From positions 6,638-70,637 of the forward strand of contig CAWHHZ010000020.1 in the NCBI GenBank assembly GCA_963829355.1: a stretch of DNA of 64,000 nt, written 5' to 3'. The DNA comes from CAWHHZ01 sp963829355 (lineage in GTDB: Bacteria; Acidobacteriota; Thermoanaerobaculia; Gp7-AA8; JAHWKK01). This document shows positions 27,924-36,149 of the stretch, in pieces; the first letter of the stretch is position 1; each line of letters opens with the position of its first letter. A program made the position numbers and the translations under genes. Under the pieces are notes generated by a model, which had not been told where the DNA came from, made no database searches, and was given only the letters and a program-made list of their open reading frames with translations.

Positions 27924-28505
27924 ATGAAAACGACACCGACGACTCGCGCCACCCCGGACCAGTTGACCGTTCCCCCCGACGGCAGGCCGTTTCACGACCA
28001 GCCGCAATGGCGCAACGACTTTCCGATCGACAAGCCGCAGGATGACTACGTCTCACGACGGGACTTCGCCAAGTTTCTGGTGCTGACCTCGTTCGCATTC
28101 GTGGTGGGGCAGGCGTGGATCGTGGGACAGAACTTCTTTCGCCGGCGCCGTGGCCTTCCCGAGGTGAAGAAGATTGCAGCGCTGAAGGATCTGCCTCCGA
28201 TCGGTGCTGCAATGGTGTTCAGCTATCCAGACGAGGGTGACCATTGCATCCTCGTTCGGACGGGCGAGCAGTCGTTCGTGGCCTATGACCAGAAATGCAC
28301 TCATCTGTCCTGCGCGGTGGTGCCGCAGTATGCCGAGAACAGGATTTACTGCCCCTGTCATCACGGCTTCTTCGATCTCCAGACGGGAAGCGTGCTCGCA
28401 GGACCGCCTCAACGGGCTCTCACCCGGGTGACTCTCGAGATTCGTGACGGTGTCCTCTATGCGACCGGTCTGAAGGTTCATACCTCGGAAGGAGGCTCTT
28501 CATGA
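27924..28505 (+). CDS. Rieske [2Fe-2S] protein
   Basis: 193 residues. A twin-arginine-like motif SRRDF near 44 precedes a hydrophobic helix (about 49-68), which would anchor the protein with its cluster domain outside the cytoplasm. The Rieske ligands are CTHLSC and CPCHHGFF, both complete. A Rieske protein alongside a molybdopterin enzyme and cytochrome b is an unusual set for nitrate reduction. It may take electrons from quinol at a high potential or deliver them from a periplasmic donor. The gene overlaps the next one by four bases (ATGA). Confidence 0.87.
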   Translation: MKTTPTTRATPDQLTVPPDGRPFHDQPQWRNDFPIDKPQDDYVSRRDFAKFLVLTSFAFVVGQAWIVGQNFFRRRRGLPEVKKIAALKDLPPIGAAMVFSYPDEGDHCILVRTGEQSFVAYDQKCTHLSCAVVPQYAENRIYCPCHHGFFDLQTGSVLAGPPQRALTRVTLEIRDGVLYATGLKVHTSEGGSS

Positions 28506-28726
28506 GAGGACTCTTCTCGCGCGCGCAGAAGTCGACCATTGCTCTGGGCATTCTCAACATCGTCGTCGTGATCGTCATCCTGCAGCTCTGGCTGCTCACG
28601 GCCACGATGCATGCATTTCTCGGCGGCGAGGAGGCTGTGATCATTCCGGCCGCGCTCGTCAGCGTCGTGTGCTTCGCACTGAACGCGGGCTTGTTGTGGT
28701 ACCTCTACAAGCTCGAGCTGGATTGA
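28502..28726 (+). CDS. small two-helix membrane protein (DUF6755-like)
   Basis: 74 residues with two transmembrane helices (about 14-35 and 47-68) and almost no loops. It resembles the small DUF6755 proteins found beside Rieske genes; the assignment is from memory of the pattern. Its start overlaps the Rieske stop, so the proteins are probably made together. It may stabilise the membrane assembly of the complex. Confidence 0.65.
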   Translation: MRGLFSRAQKSTIALGILNIVVVIVILQLWLLTATMHAFLGGEEAVIIPAALVSVVCFALNAGLLWYLYKLELD

Positions 28727-28731
28727 GCGAC

Positions 28732-29829
28732 GTGACCACAGGCTCGACGAAAGAGGGGGCTCCGAGCTCAGGGTGGAGACGAGCTGTGGAGGAGTTCTCC
28801 GTCGCCAACTTTGCGATGGTCATGGCGACTGGGATTGTCGGCATTGCCGCGGATCTGCTCGACTGGCCGGTAATCCCTGCGGCCCTGTTCTGGATCAACA
28901 TGGTCGCCTTCATAGTCTTCTGGATCGTGATGGTGGCACGAGTCGCCATGTTTCCGCGGCGGGTATTTTCCGAGTTGATCGGGCACGGCTCCGGTGCGGC
29001 GTTCTTCACGACTGTCGCCGCGACCGCGGTTCTGGCGACGCAGATCCTCCGGCGCTCTGCCGACTACGAGGTTGCACTCGGCTTATGGATCTTCGCTGTG
29101 CTGCTGTGGCTCGGCATCACCTACACGTTCTTCGCGGCCTTGACGGTCAAGGAGGAGAAGCCGTCACTCGACAAAGGGATCTCCGGAGCCTGGCTCGTCG
29201 CGGTCGTCGCGACCCAGTCGATTGCGATTCTCTCGACTCTCATGGCGGCCCACTGGACACAGCCGTGGCGTATGATGGGGAACTTTCTAGGTCTCTCGAT
29301 GTGGCTATGGGGCGGGATGCTCTACATCTGGATGATCTCGATGATCTTCTACCGCTACACCTTCTTTCGTTTCTCACCCGCTGATCTCACCCCGCCGTAC
29401 TGGATCAATATGGGGGCGATGGCAATCTCGACGCTTGCCGGATCGCTCCTGATCTTCAACAGCCAGAACGGATCGCCCTACCTCGCGTCGCTCCAGCCGT
29501 TTCTCAAAGGATTCACGGTCTTTTACTGGGCGACGGGAACGTGGTGGATCCCGATGCTGGTAATCCTGGGATTCTGGCGTCATGTGTATCGCGGCTTTCC
29601 GCTTCAATACGATCCACTCTACTGGGGGGCGGTCTTCCCTCTCGGCATGTACACGGCCGCGACGTGGCAGATGTCACGCGCAATGGACCTCGTTTTTCTT
29701 CTCGTACTCCCCCGAGGATTCTTCCTCATTGCGATTGCAGCGTGGGTTGCAACCTTCTTCGGACTCCTCCTCGCTCTGTTCAGACACAGGGGGATGGCCT
29801 TCTCCGCCCGGGGCGGGGCCAGGGACTGA
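28732..29829 (+). CDS. TDT/SLAC1-like anion channel or exporter
   Basis: About 365 residues with ten predicted helices and the start FSVANFAMVMATGIVGIAA, typical of the tellurite-resistance/dicarboxylate transporter family that includes TehA and plant SLAC1. Family members pass small anions, so exchange of nitrate or nitrite for the adjacent oxidoreductase is a fair guess. The GTG at 28732 lies five bases after the previous stop; a TTG at 28723 is also possible. It is the last gene of the operon. No terminator is seen before the repeats begin. Confidence 0.75.
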   Translation: MTTGSTKEGAPSSGWRRAVEEFSVANFAMVMATGIVGIAADLLDWPVIPAALFWINMVAFIVFWIVMVARVAMFPRRVFSELIGHGSGAAFFTTVAATAVLATQILRRSADYEVALGLWIFAVLLWLGITYTFFAALTVKEEKPSLDKGISGAWLVAVVATQSIAILSTLMAAHWTQPWRMMGNFLGLSMWLWGGMLYIWMISMIFYRYTFFRFSPADLTPPYWINMGAMAISTLAGSLLIFNSQNGSPYLASLQPFLKGFTVFYWATGTWWIPMLVILGFWRHVYRGFPLQYDPLYWGAVFPLGMYTAATWQMSRAMDLVFLLVLPRGFFLIAIAAWVATFFGLLLALFRHRGMAFSARGGARD

Positions 29830-29863
29830 CAGTCACCGAGCGCGTGGCGCGCGAAGGTGCCTT

Positions 29864-30073
29864 TCATTTTACGGCGTCCCGTACCTTCGATATGCGATTT
29901 CGTCGAATTCGGGCGAACTCGTCCCTGCCCGAGTCCGCTCCAACCGCGGCGATCGCCCACATCACGTCCGGGTCGTCCGGCTCGCGCTCGAGTTCGTACC
30001 AGTGAAGCTCGAGCGACCTGGTGTCGCCGTCGTACGCTTCGGTTGCCACTGGAAGAAGCCGTTCATCGTGACT
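29864..30073 (-). pseudogene. copy of the repeated 76-residue ORF, start lost
   Basis: The frame reads HDERLLPVATEAYDGDT and continues close to the small protein at 32859-33089 as far as AIAAVGADS, then diverges. The ATG-SD context of the complete copy is replaced by a repeat (family B tail) that runs to about 30175. The remaining bases from 29830 hold nothing else. Confidence 0.55.
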
Positions 30074-30144
30074 CTCCTGTGCGACACCTTGTGCCGGAAA
30101 CCGACAGCTCATGTCGAATCGCGACACCGCTTTGCGAAGTAAAG

Positions 30145-31563
30145 TTAAGATTCTGGCTCCGACCCTAACTTTACGCGCGGTGGGGCTGCGACGCATGTCA
30201 TCCACTCCAGCACGTCACGCTTGTACGCCGAATCATACTGAGTCGTCAGCGTGTAGCCGTTGACGGCCTGCACGACACTCATCAGCTCGATTCTGGGATC
30301 GATCCGGACCTCCCCCGCGCGGGGAACCTCCGCCGTTCTCGCGTCCGGCGATCTCACGAAATCCGTCATGAGCGACAGCGCGTGGCGGGAGACCCACTCG
30401 CGCTCCGGGTCCACCAGCATGTGCCCCATCCCGGGAAGGACGACCGCCGAGATCCGTCCGTCGTTTCCGGGCCGATCCTCGAGCTCCGCCAGGCGACCTA
30501 CGCTCGTCGCTACCGGCACGTTGTCCTGCTCGTCTTCTGCACCATAGAGGACGAGTGTCGGAACGGAGTCACTGCCCCACGATCGAATCGGATCGTACTC
30601 GCCAACGCGCGCCCACCATCGCCAGCGCCAGTCATCCGGCTCCGAGGGCATGACCTCAGCGAACGGCGCCGCCGGACCCTCGAGCGCCGCTTGCCTCGCC
30701 TTCTCGTAGTCGATCCAGGAGAGCCGGCCAAGCGCGTGTTCCTGAATCAATTTCTGCAGGGCCATCGCGCTCGAAATCGCCTCTTGCGAAAATCCCTTCC
30801 CCTCCATGGTGTTCCGAATCTCGAAACCGATCTGATCGAATACCGGGACCGCGGCCGACGAGATGCTCACCACGAATCCACCACGACCCGAGAATCGAGC
30901 AGCCAGTGGTGCGATCCAGCCACCCTGACTCAGACCCACCCAGCCGGTGTTCCCGGGATCGAGACCGGCCGTCTCCACCAGGAGATCGAAACCGGCAACG
31001 GCGTCGCGAGCCAGGGCATCGAACCCGACCTCCTTCCAATCCCCTTCCGAGTCGCCCGAGCCCCGTTTGTCAGGGAAAAGAACGTCGACTCCCGCCACCG
31101 CCAGCGCATGCGCGAACGTGTAGGCCCACACGTTGTCGCGGTCGCTCGATCCGGACCCGTGGATCATCACTGCTCCCCGACCGGCGGGGCGTGAGGGCCG
31201 AAGCAGGATGCCCGCCAGGCGAACCCCGTCTGCGCTCCGAAACGTCACGCTCTCTACCTGATACGGTGCGTCCGGATCACGTGTCCATCGAGCACCATCC
31301 GGACTTACGAGCACCGCCTCTCCCTCAGCCGGCGCAATCCAGCGGAACGCGTTTTCCTCGTCGCCGATCTGGATGCTGCCGAAGGACGCATGATCAAAAT
31401 CCAGACGTCGATGACTACCTCCAGGGCCCGGCGAGACGAGAACAGATGAGCCATCAGGCGTGCGGTACCAGCCGATCGGTGACGTCGCGCCTTCACCGTT
31501 TGCGGAGATCGTGATCGACGACAGCAGGGAGAAACAAAGGATCTGGAGCAGAAATCGCTTCAC
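30145..31563 (-). CDS. secreted alpha/beta hydrolase with repeat-cut C-terminus
   Basis: 472 residues. A signal peptide (about 1-22) is followed by an N-terminal beta region and an alpha/beta hydrolase core: nucleophile elbow GLSQGG near 215, acid in GAEDEQ near 350, histidine in GMGHML near 385. The best relatives are dienelactone-hydrolase/prolyl-peptidase-like esterases; the substrate is unknown. After residue 420 the sequence DPRIELMSVVQ resembles the start of a DUF4932-type domain but runs into a family B repeat. That repeat supplies the last residues (VKLGSEPES) and the stop, so the original C-terminus has probably been lost. The GTG start has GAGGTG upstream. A promoter and a possible operator lie at 31710-31765. 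Confidence 0.75.
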   Translation of the reverse strand: MKRFLLQILCFSLLSSITISANGEGATSPIGWYRTPDGSSVLVSPGPGGSHRRLDFDHASFGSIQIGDEENAFRWIAPAEGEAVLVSPDGARWTRDPDAPYQVESVTFRSADGVRLAGILLRPSRPAGRGAVMIHGSGSSDRDNVWAYTFAHALAVAGVDVLFPDKRGSGDSEGDWKEVGFDALARDAVAGFDLLVETAGLDPGNTGWVGLSQGGWIAPLAARFSGRGGFVVSISSAAVPVFDQIGFEIRNTMEGKGFSQEAISSAMALQKLIQEHALGRLSWIDYEKARQAALEGPAAPFAEVMPSEPDDWRWRWWARVGEYDPIRSWGSDSVPTLVLYGAEDEQDNVPVATSVGRLAELEDRPGNDGRISAVVLPGMGHMLVDPEREWVSRHALSLMTDFVRSPDARTAEVPRAGEVRIDPRIELMSVVQAVNGYTLTTQYDSAYKRDVLEWMTCVAAPPRVKLGSEPES

Positions 31564-31709
31564 TTCAGTAACACCTCATGGGACGTGAATTCGGACAGGA
31601 CGGCAGAGGACCGAGCCCGCATCAGGAGCGTGTCCGGATCGGTGCGGCAGCCGACGATCCAGCCCCCGCGAGTGTGCGTGATCTCAGGTGCATTGTTTTT
31701 CTCGAGATG

Positions 31710-31765
31710 TGACTATTATCATAATCTGGTCATAACAGTCTAGGGAGCTAAACCACGTCGGTCAA
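31710..31765 (-). promoter_or_regulatory. candidate sigma70 promoter with overlapping operator
   Basis: Reading leftward, TTGACC (31765-31760) and TAGACT (31742-31737) are 17 bases apart. An imperfect inverted repeat, TGAC...GTCA (31710-31732), overlaps the expected start of transcription. It lies between the TetR gene and the hydrolase, which it would control. Confidence 0.45.
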
Positions 31766-31835
31766 CCCTTTCGCGCTGCGGGCGCGCTCCTGCTCCAACG
31801 GAGATGTCATCCAGGACTCAAGGGCCCGGCGTTTC

Positions 31836-32402
31836 TCAACTCGCAAGGCCAGAGACGAGGAGTCTCCCGAGAGCCCTGGCCCTTTTTTCGACTCGCGATC
31901 GGCTTCCGAGATCCTCGGAGTCGAGGTCGAAAGGCAACAGACTATTCGTTGCGAGTACGAGTAGCTCAGCGACGTCCTCTCCGTGATTTCTCTCTTCCAG
32001 AACAGTCTTCAATACGTGCGCTTCTCTCCGGAAGTGCTCCCTGCGTCGCTCGAGCAGATCAGGACGAATCGCCCTGAGCAGATCGTCCAGAGAACTCTCG
32101 TACTGAGTCACGGCCTCGAACCGAACCATGACACGGGCGGTGAGCATCCGTTCCAGGCGCTCAGCCCAGGGTGTGTCCTCTCCGGCAATCCTCTTCATCC
32201 GCTGAATCACGCGTTCCACGATGCCGTCCACGTGAGTGAGAACCAGTTCTTTTTTGCTGGAGAAATAGAGGTATATGGTGCCTTTGCCGACCCCGGCTCG
32301 ATGGGCCACGCCTGCAACGGTCAATCCGTCGTAGCCCCTCTCGATGAGAAGCTCGCCAACTGCATCGATAATCCACGCTCGGATATCCTCGCGTGGCGCC
32401 AC
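31836..32402 (-). CDS. TetR/AcrR-family transcriptional regulator
   Basis: 188 residues. The N-terminal 50 residues form the TetR helix-turn-helix (GYDGLTVAGVAHRAGVGKGT, then IYLYFSSKKEL), and the remainder is a helical ligand-binding and dimer domain. The start is a GTG, with purine-rich AAGAGAG before it and no ATG available upstream. It lies upstream of the hydrolase on the same strand with a 272-base gap that holds a promoter and an inverted repeat, so it probably represses the hydrolase and possibly itself. The inducer is unknown. The C-terminal domain shows no close match I recognise. Confidence 0.87.
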   Translation of the reverse strand: MAPREDIRAWIIDAVGELLIERGYDGLTVAGVAHRAGVGKGTIYLYFSSKKELVLTHVDGIVERVIQRMKRIAGEDTPWAERLERMLTARVMVRFEAVTQYESSLDDLLRAIRPDLLERRREHFRREAHVLKTVLEERNHGEDVAELLVLATNSLLPFDLDSEDLGSRSRVEKRARALGRLLVSGLAS

Positions 32403-32599
32403 GACTCTCTTCTTCCGCTCTCTGATCGGGATCCCCTTCCGTCGTCGGTCCTCGACGAGATCCGCTCCTCGCCGAGCTTACGGCTGGGATATCGTAACCC
32501 GTATAGGTGAGTCGAGAACCGCCTTAGGAATTGCAGCCGTTCTTGGCCGGGCGCGGGGACGGTCTCGTACGTTGGACCGGTCGATCGTATGAACTCGGG

Positions 32600-32690
32600 G
32601 TCATGCCGAATCGCGACACCGCTTTGCGAAGTGAAGTTAGAATTCTGGCTCTGACCCTAACATTACGGGCTCTAACTTTACCCGTACGAG
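32600..32690. repeat. repeat family B tail (AAAGTTA...TAACTTT type)
   Basis: Contains GCCGAATCGCGACACC, then TTTGCGAAGTGAAGTTAG, then GGCTCTGACCCTAAC. It lacks the front hairpins. The 456-base gap between the TetR gene and the small ORF otherwise shows only the direct-repeat unit at 32756-32970. Confidence 0.7.
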
Positions 32691-32755
32691 TAGAGTTGTC
32701 GGTCTGAGAGGCGGGCTGTCGCTGATCCGCCTCTCCCGCGGCGACACAAAGGTCA

Positions 32756-32970
32756 TTGATCCCGACGACTGTGGAAAGGGGAGCGGTACAGCCGAAGTGC
32801 GAGACAATCGCATCCAGAGCGCTACATTGCACTTTGGGTGTCCCCGGTTGGTGAGCACTCACCTCCGGTATCGCCGCAGCGCCTCGATGCTCTCGGCAGC
32901 TTCCTTCCGCGAACGGTACCCGTAGTCGATGATCGATACAGAGTCTGCTCCTACCGCGGCGATCGCCCAC
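32756..32970. repeat. about 215-base direct repeat, copy 1
   Basis: Matches 33893-34104 in the same orientation with scattered differences. It includes the 3' two-fifths of the small ORF at 32859-33089. The second copy stops abruptly inside the truncated TcmP gene. Confidence 0.75.
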
Positions 32971-33089
32971 ATCACGTCGGGGTCATTCGGTTCGCGCTCG
33001 GTGTCGTACCAATGAAGCTCGAGCGAGGTGGTGTCACCGTCGTACGCTTCGATCGCAATCGGCAGGAGCCGTTCGTCATGATCCGACAT
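32859..33089 (-). CDS. small acidic hypothetical protein of a repeated family
   Basis: 76 residues starting MSDHDERLLPIAIEAYDGD and ending SIEALRRYRR. It is acidic in the first half and basic at the end, with no signal or membrane segment. I do not recognise the family. Partial copies occur at 29864-30073 (start lost), 33994-34104 (3' end only) and about 43576-43614 (5' end only), so the gene behaves as part of a dispersed repeat. Its ATG has only a weak CGCGGG ribosome site. The C-terminal helix with RKEAAESIEALRR could mediate binding to a partner or nucleic acid. Confidence 0.5.
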   Translation of the reverse strand: MSDHDERLLPIAIEAYDGDTTSLELHWYDTEREPNDPDVMWAIAAVGADSVSIIDYGYRSRKEAAESIEALRRYRR

Positions 33090-33400
33090 CCCGCGATCGT
33101 ACCTCGGCGACCTGCGGTTCTACTCCTCGTAGAATCCGAGATCATCGTCAGGGTCTCGAACCAGCACACTGGAGGTGTGCCGGAAGGTAGCCGGTGGTAG
33201 CGCCGGAGGCGCAACCACCGGTGCAATGTCACCCACCCCACCACGCAGCACCCCGGCAGGGGTGCCGGGACTCGCGGCCTGGGAAGACAGTTCATACCGC
33301 AGAGCGACACCTCATGCCGGAAACCGACAGCTCATGCCGAATCGCGACGCGACTTTGCGAAGTAACGTTTGGATTCGAGGTCTGACCCCAAGTTTACGGG
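33090..33400. repeat. composite repeat: GATCGTACCTCGG unit plus family B
   Basis: Begins with GATCGTACCTCGG and a GTAGAA/TTCTAC-type hairpin (33100-33140). A full family B follows (33164-33395): three hairpins, a run of GACAGTTCAT...GACAGCTCATGCC boxes, and the AAGTAACGTTTGG tail. The 43620-43905 region has the same order of parts. Confidence 0.8.
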
Positions 33401-33660
33401 CTAATCGTAGGCTTTGCTTCGGTGGCGAATATAGAGAATGTCTACGACCTTCTGTGTGTCGTCGATCGAGAAACGATGCGGCAGTCACCGGCCCGTAGCC
33501 TCCATCTCGCCGGACCTCCCTCGAGCTTCTTGACTCCGCGAGGACGAGGATCGAAAGAGAGAGAATCAATCTTCTTCGTGACGCGGGAGGCGACACTCGC
33601 TGGCAGCCGGTCGTACTCCCTGGCCGCCGAAGGTTTGATCAGGACCTTGTACTCAGCCAC
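33401..33660 (-). pseudogene. RelE/ParE-family toxin, frameshifted
   Basis: A GTG start overlapping the antitoxin stop begins VAEYKVLIKPSAAREYDRLP and runs through LSFDPRPRGVKKLEGG to GDCRIV, matching RelE ribosome-dependent mRNA interferases. The frame then goes to a premature stop, while the next frame continues IDDTQKVVDILYIRHRSKAYD, the expected RelE ending, to a TAG at 33401. One missing base after GDCRIVS explains this. The last strand and helix carry catalytic residues, so the toxin is inactive as read, unless the base is an assembly error. Together with the intact antitoxin it forms a classic two-gene module. Confidence 0.8.
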
Positions 33661-33850
33661 GCATCTTGTGCTTGTCGCGCTTTGCAGCGCCACGCTTCAC
33701 CGTCTCGAACGGAACGCTCTTCTCGTGCTCCCTGGACGATGCCACGAGCTGGTCGTGGAAGTCTTCCCACAACTCGCCGTGGCGCTCGAGATCGATCTGC
33801 ACGGCAACCTTCCGGCCCTCTTCATTCGTGACGTAGCGAATCCCTTCCAT
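33653..33850 (-). CDS. antitoxin of the RelE module
   Basis: 65 residues beginning MEGIRYVTNEEGRKVAVQID and ending in a basic tail. The short N-terminal beta region with an acidic middle (HGELWEDFHDQL) fits small RelB/Phd-like antitoxins. AGGAG seven bases before the ATG supports the start, and the toxin start overlaps its stop by eight bases, antitoxin first, as in most type II modules. It would neutralise the downstream RelE-type toxin and repress the operon. The exact antitoxin family is uncertain. Confidence 0.7.
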   Translation of the reverse strand: MEGIRYVTNEEGRKVAVQIDLERHGELWEDFHDQLVASSREHEKSVPFETVKRGAAKRDKHKMRG

Positions 33851-33892
33851 GATCTATCTCCTGGGTCAAGGATAACCGATCGTGTTAGGAGT

Positions 33893-34104
33893 TTGATCCC
33901 GACGACCGGGGAACGGGAGCAGTACAGCCGAAGTGCGAAACATCGCATCCAGAGCGCTACATTGCACTTTGAGTGTCCCCGGGTGGTGGGCACTCACCTC
34001 CGGTGTCGCCGCAGCGCTTCGATGCTCTCGTCAGCTTCCTCTCGCGAACGATCCCCATAGTCGATGATCGACACCGAGTCCGCTCCAACCGCGGCGATCG
34101 CCCA
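33893..34104. repeat. about 215-base direct repeat, copy 2
   Basis: Second copy of the unit at 32756-32970. Identity ends after GGCGATCGCCCA at 34104, where TcmP sequence begins, so this is a recombination junction. Confidence 0.75.
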
Positions 34105-34725
34105 GGGTTCGACCATTACATCTTCGTCGAGCAGCGGAAGGATCGTTGTCGGGAGCTGGAGGAGCTGAGAACGGAGTTCCCGGAGCAGGCGGCTGAGATC
34201 GAGATCAGACAGGGCGATGCGAATCAGCAGATTCAGGATCTTTGTGGCAAGAGCTGTCAGAGCCATCGTGCGGTGCTGTTCCTCGATCCTTATGGCACCC
34301 AGGTTCACTGGGAGACGATCGAGGCTGTCGCCAGAACGGAGGCGATCGACATGTGGCTTCTGTTTCCGCTCGGCATCGGCGTCAATCGAATGCTCCCGCC
34401 ATCTGGAGACGTGCCTCAGACGTGGAAGGAGACGCTGACTCGGCTCCTCGGTACTTCAGACTGGTACGATGAGTTCTATCGTGTGGAGCATGACGATACG
34501 TTGTTCGGGCCGGAGGAGCGCGTGGTGAAGGCGAGCGTCGATGTCATCGGGCGTTACTTCAACGATCGCCTGAAGCAGATCTTTCCTGGTGTGGCGGAGC
34601 AGCCGGGCGTGCTGCGCAACTCCGCGAATTGCCCGCTCTATCTCTTCTGCTTCGCGGCAGGGAACAAATACGGCGCGCCGATCGCACTGAACATCGCGAA
34701 TCACCTTCTGAAGGAGCTGCGCTGA
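34105..34725 (+). pseudogene. three-Cys-motif partner protein (TcmP), 5' truncated
   Basis: The frame from 34105 (GFDHYIFVEQRKDRC) to 34725 matches the C-terminal two-thirds of TcmP, including FLDPYG, LLFPLGIGVNR and a final basic helix. TcmP is a conserved partner of Gp37/Gp68-type proteins; FLDPYG resembles methyltransferase motif IV, but no activity is established. The N-terminal part that normally precedes this point is replaced by the direct repeat ending at 34104, where the frame reads antisense to the small ORF. The protein is thus probably non-functional. Its stop overlaps the start of the Gp37/Gp68 gene (TGATG), keeping the standard order of the two-gene system. Confidence 0.75.
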
Positions 34726-35468
34726 TGGCTGCCGGGACAGGAATCGAGTGGACCGAGGCGACGTGGAATCCCGTGACGGGTTGCACGAAGATCAGCCCGG
34801 GGTGTAAGCACTGCTATGCCGAGCGGATGGCGGAGCGTCTGCGGCTCATGGGGCAGGCGAACTATCGAAACGGCTTTCGGCTCACCTTGCAGCCCCACAT
34901 GCTCGAGCTTCCGCTGAGGTGGAAGAAGCCTCGGACCATCTTCGTCAACTCGATGAGCGATCTCTTTCACGACGGCGTGCCTCTCGACTACATCCGGCAG
35001 GTCTTCGACGTGATGAAGCGCGCATCGTGGCACCGCTTCCAGGTGCTGACGAAACGAGCGAAGAGGCTGGCAGAGCTCGACCCTCACCTGGAGTGGCCGG
35101 AGAACGTCTGGATGGGCGTCAGCGTCGAGAGCTCTTCATACCGCCATCGCATCGACGCCCTCCGCCAGACCGATGCCCGCATCAAGTTTCTCTCCCTCGA
35201 GCCGCTCCTCGGCCCGCTCCCCGACTTGAACCTCGACGGCATCAACTGGGTGATCGTCGGCGGCGAATCCGGACCCGGCGCCCGTCCAATGGAGCCGGAC
35301 TGGGCTCTCGACGTGAAGCGTCAATGCCACGATGCGTTGGTTCCTTTCTTCTTCAAGCAGTGGGGCGGGACAAACAAGAAAAAGGCGGGGAGAGTGCTGG
35401 AGGGGCGGACGTGGAATGAGATGCCGGCGGGCATGTCAGGCAACCCAGCATTCGCTCAGTCTTCATAG
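34725..35468 (+). CDS. phage Gp37/Gp68 (DUF5131) family three-Cys protein
   Basis: 247 residues. The N-terminus reads GIEWTEATWNPVTGC, then SPGCKHCYAER, giving C-x6-C-x2-C, which is the three-Cys motif of the family and resembles a radical-SAM-type cluster site. The rest has a barrel-like pattern, with FVNSMSDLFH, FLSLEPLLGP and VIVGGESGPGARP conserved. The family occurs in phages and in defence islands with TcmP; its reaction is not known to me. It looks full length. A C-terminal fragment of a second, closely similar gene lies at 49468-49716. Confidence 0.82.
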   Translation: MAAGTGIEWTEATWNPVTGCTKISPGCKHCYAERMAERLRLMGQANYRNGFRLTLQPHMLELPLRWKKPRTIFVNSMSDLFHDGVPLDYIRQVFDVMKRASWHRFQVLTKRAKRLAELDPHLEWPENVWMGVSVESSSYRHRIDALRQTDARIKFLSLEPLLGPLPDLNLDGINWVIVGGESGPGARPMEPDWALDVKRQCHDALVPFFFKQWGGTNKKKAGRVLEGRTWNEMPAGMSGNPAFAQSS

Positions 35469-35481
35469 CGCGGTCTGGTGA

Positions 35482-35856
35482 TCAGTCGCCGGCAATGGGC
35501 AGCTTCCGAACTCGGATGCGACTGCGCTCGATCACGATGACTGATCCCTCATCGACTGCGTCTTCGATGCTGGCCAGGTTCGTCAGGATCAGCATCACTT
35601 GATGCGGCGGGCGGTGAACTCCCTCGCCTCGAAACAGGATCACGGAAGGTATCGACGCTTTTCGTCCGGACAGGATCGCTCCGAAGTCGGTATCGGCTGA
35701 GATCAGACATCGCCGCTCTCGCGCTGCCAACTCCAGGACCGCCGGATCAGCGGCCGATGCCAGTCCGAGATCGCGGATGTGAACTGCGTCGTGACCGGCC
35801 GTGCGCAGACCCTCTGCCACGACAGGAGACAGTGCGTTGTCGACGAGAAACTTCAC
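35482..35856 (-). CDS. DUF5615 PIN-like toxin
   Basis: 124 residues starting MKFLVDNALSP, with DAVHIRDLGL and a second acidic site ISADTDFGAIL. These aspartates match the metal-binding residues of PIN-like nucleases in DUF5615. It probably cleaves RNA as the toxin of a type II module, with the DUF433 protein as antitoxin. The start overlaps the DUF433 stop by four bases (ATGA). It converges on the Gp37/Gp68 gene with a 13-base gap. A different pair of the same type lies at 41547-42145. Confidence 0.82.
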   Translation of the reverse strand: MKFLVDNALSPVVAEGLRTAGHDAVHIRDLGLASAADPAVLELAARERRCLISADTDFGAILSGRKASIPSVILFRGEGVHRPPHQVMLILTNLASIEDAVDEGSVIVIERSRIRVRKLPIAGD

Positions 35857-36083
35857 CTCGGTTCGAGAACGGGAAGCTGACGCTCCCTCAGAGCCTCGGC
35901 GGCAAAGCGGAGTGCTTCGCGCAGATCCTCCGCCTCGAGGTCCGGATAATCACCGAGGATCTCCGCTTCAGTCGCCCCCTCGGCAAGCATTCCCACGAGG
36001 GTCGCAACCGGAATGCGCAGCCCCCGAATGCACGGCACACCACCCATCTTCTCGGGCTCAATCGTGATTCGCTCAAAGCTCAT
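35853..36083 (-). CDS. DUF433 antitoxin-like protein
   Basis: 76 residues starting MSFERITIEPEKMGG, with CIRGLRIPVATLVGMLAEG and TEAEILGDYPDLEAEDLREAL. This is the helix-turn-helix-like DUF433 fold that pairs with DUF5615 toxins. The ATG at 36083 is chosen because the conserved domain begins there; an upstream in-frame ATG at 36131 lies in unrelated sequence. It probably neutralises the toxin and represses the module. Compared with the copy at 41547 it is clearly a distinct lineage, not a recent duplicate. Confidence 0.82.
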   Translation of the reverse strand: MSFERITIEPEKMGGVPCIRGLRIPVATLVGMLAEGATEAEILGDYPDLEAEDLREALRFAAEALRERQLPVLEPR

Positions 36084-36149
36084 CTGAGAAGGATAACCGA
36101 TCGTACTCAGGAGATTGATCCCGGCGAACATGGAGATCCGGGGTCAGGT

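Noticed and set aside
33973..34104. Start of the TcmP open frame at 33973
   Set aside because: This part is antisense to the duplicated small ORF and bears no TcmP similarity. It is open by chance.
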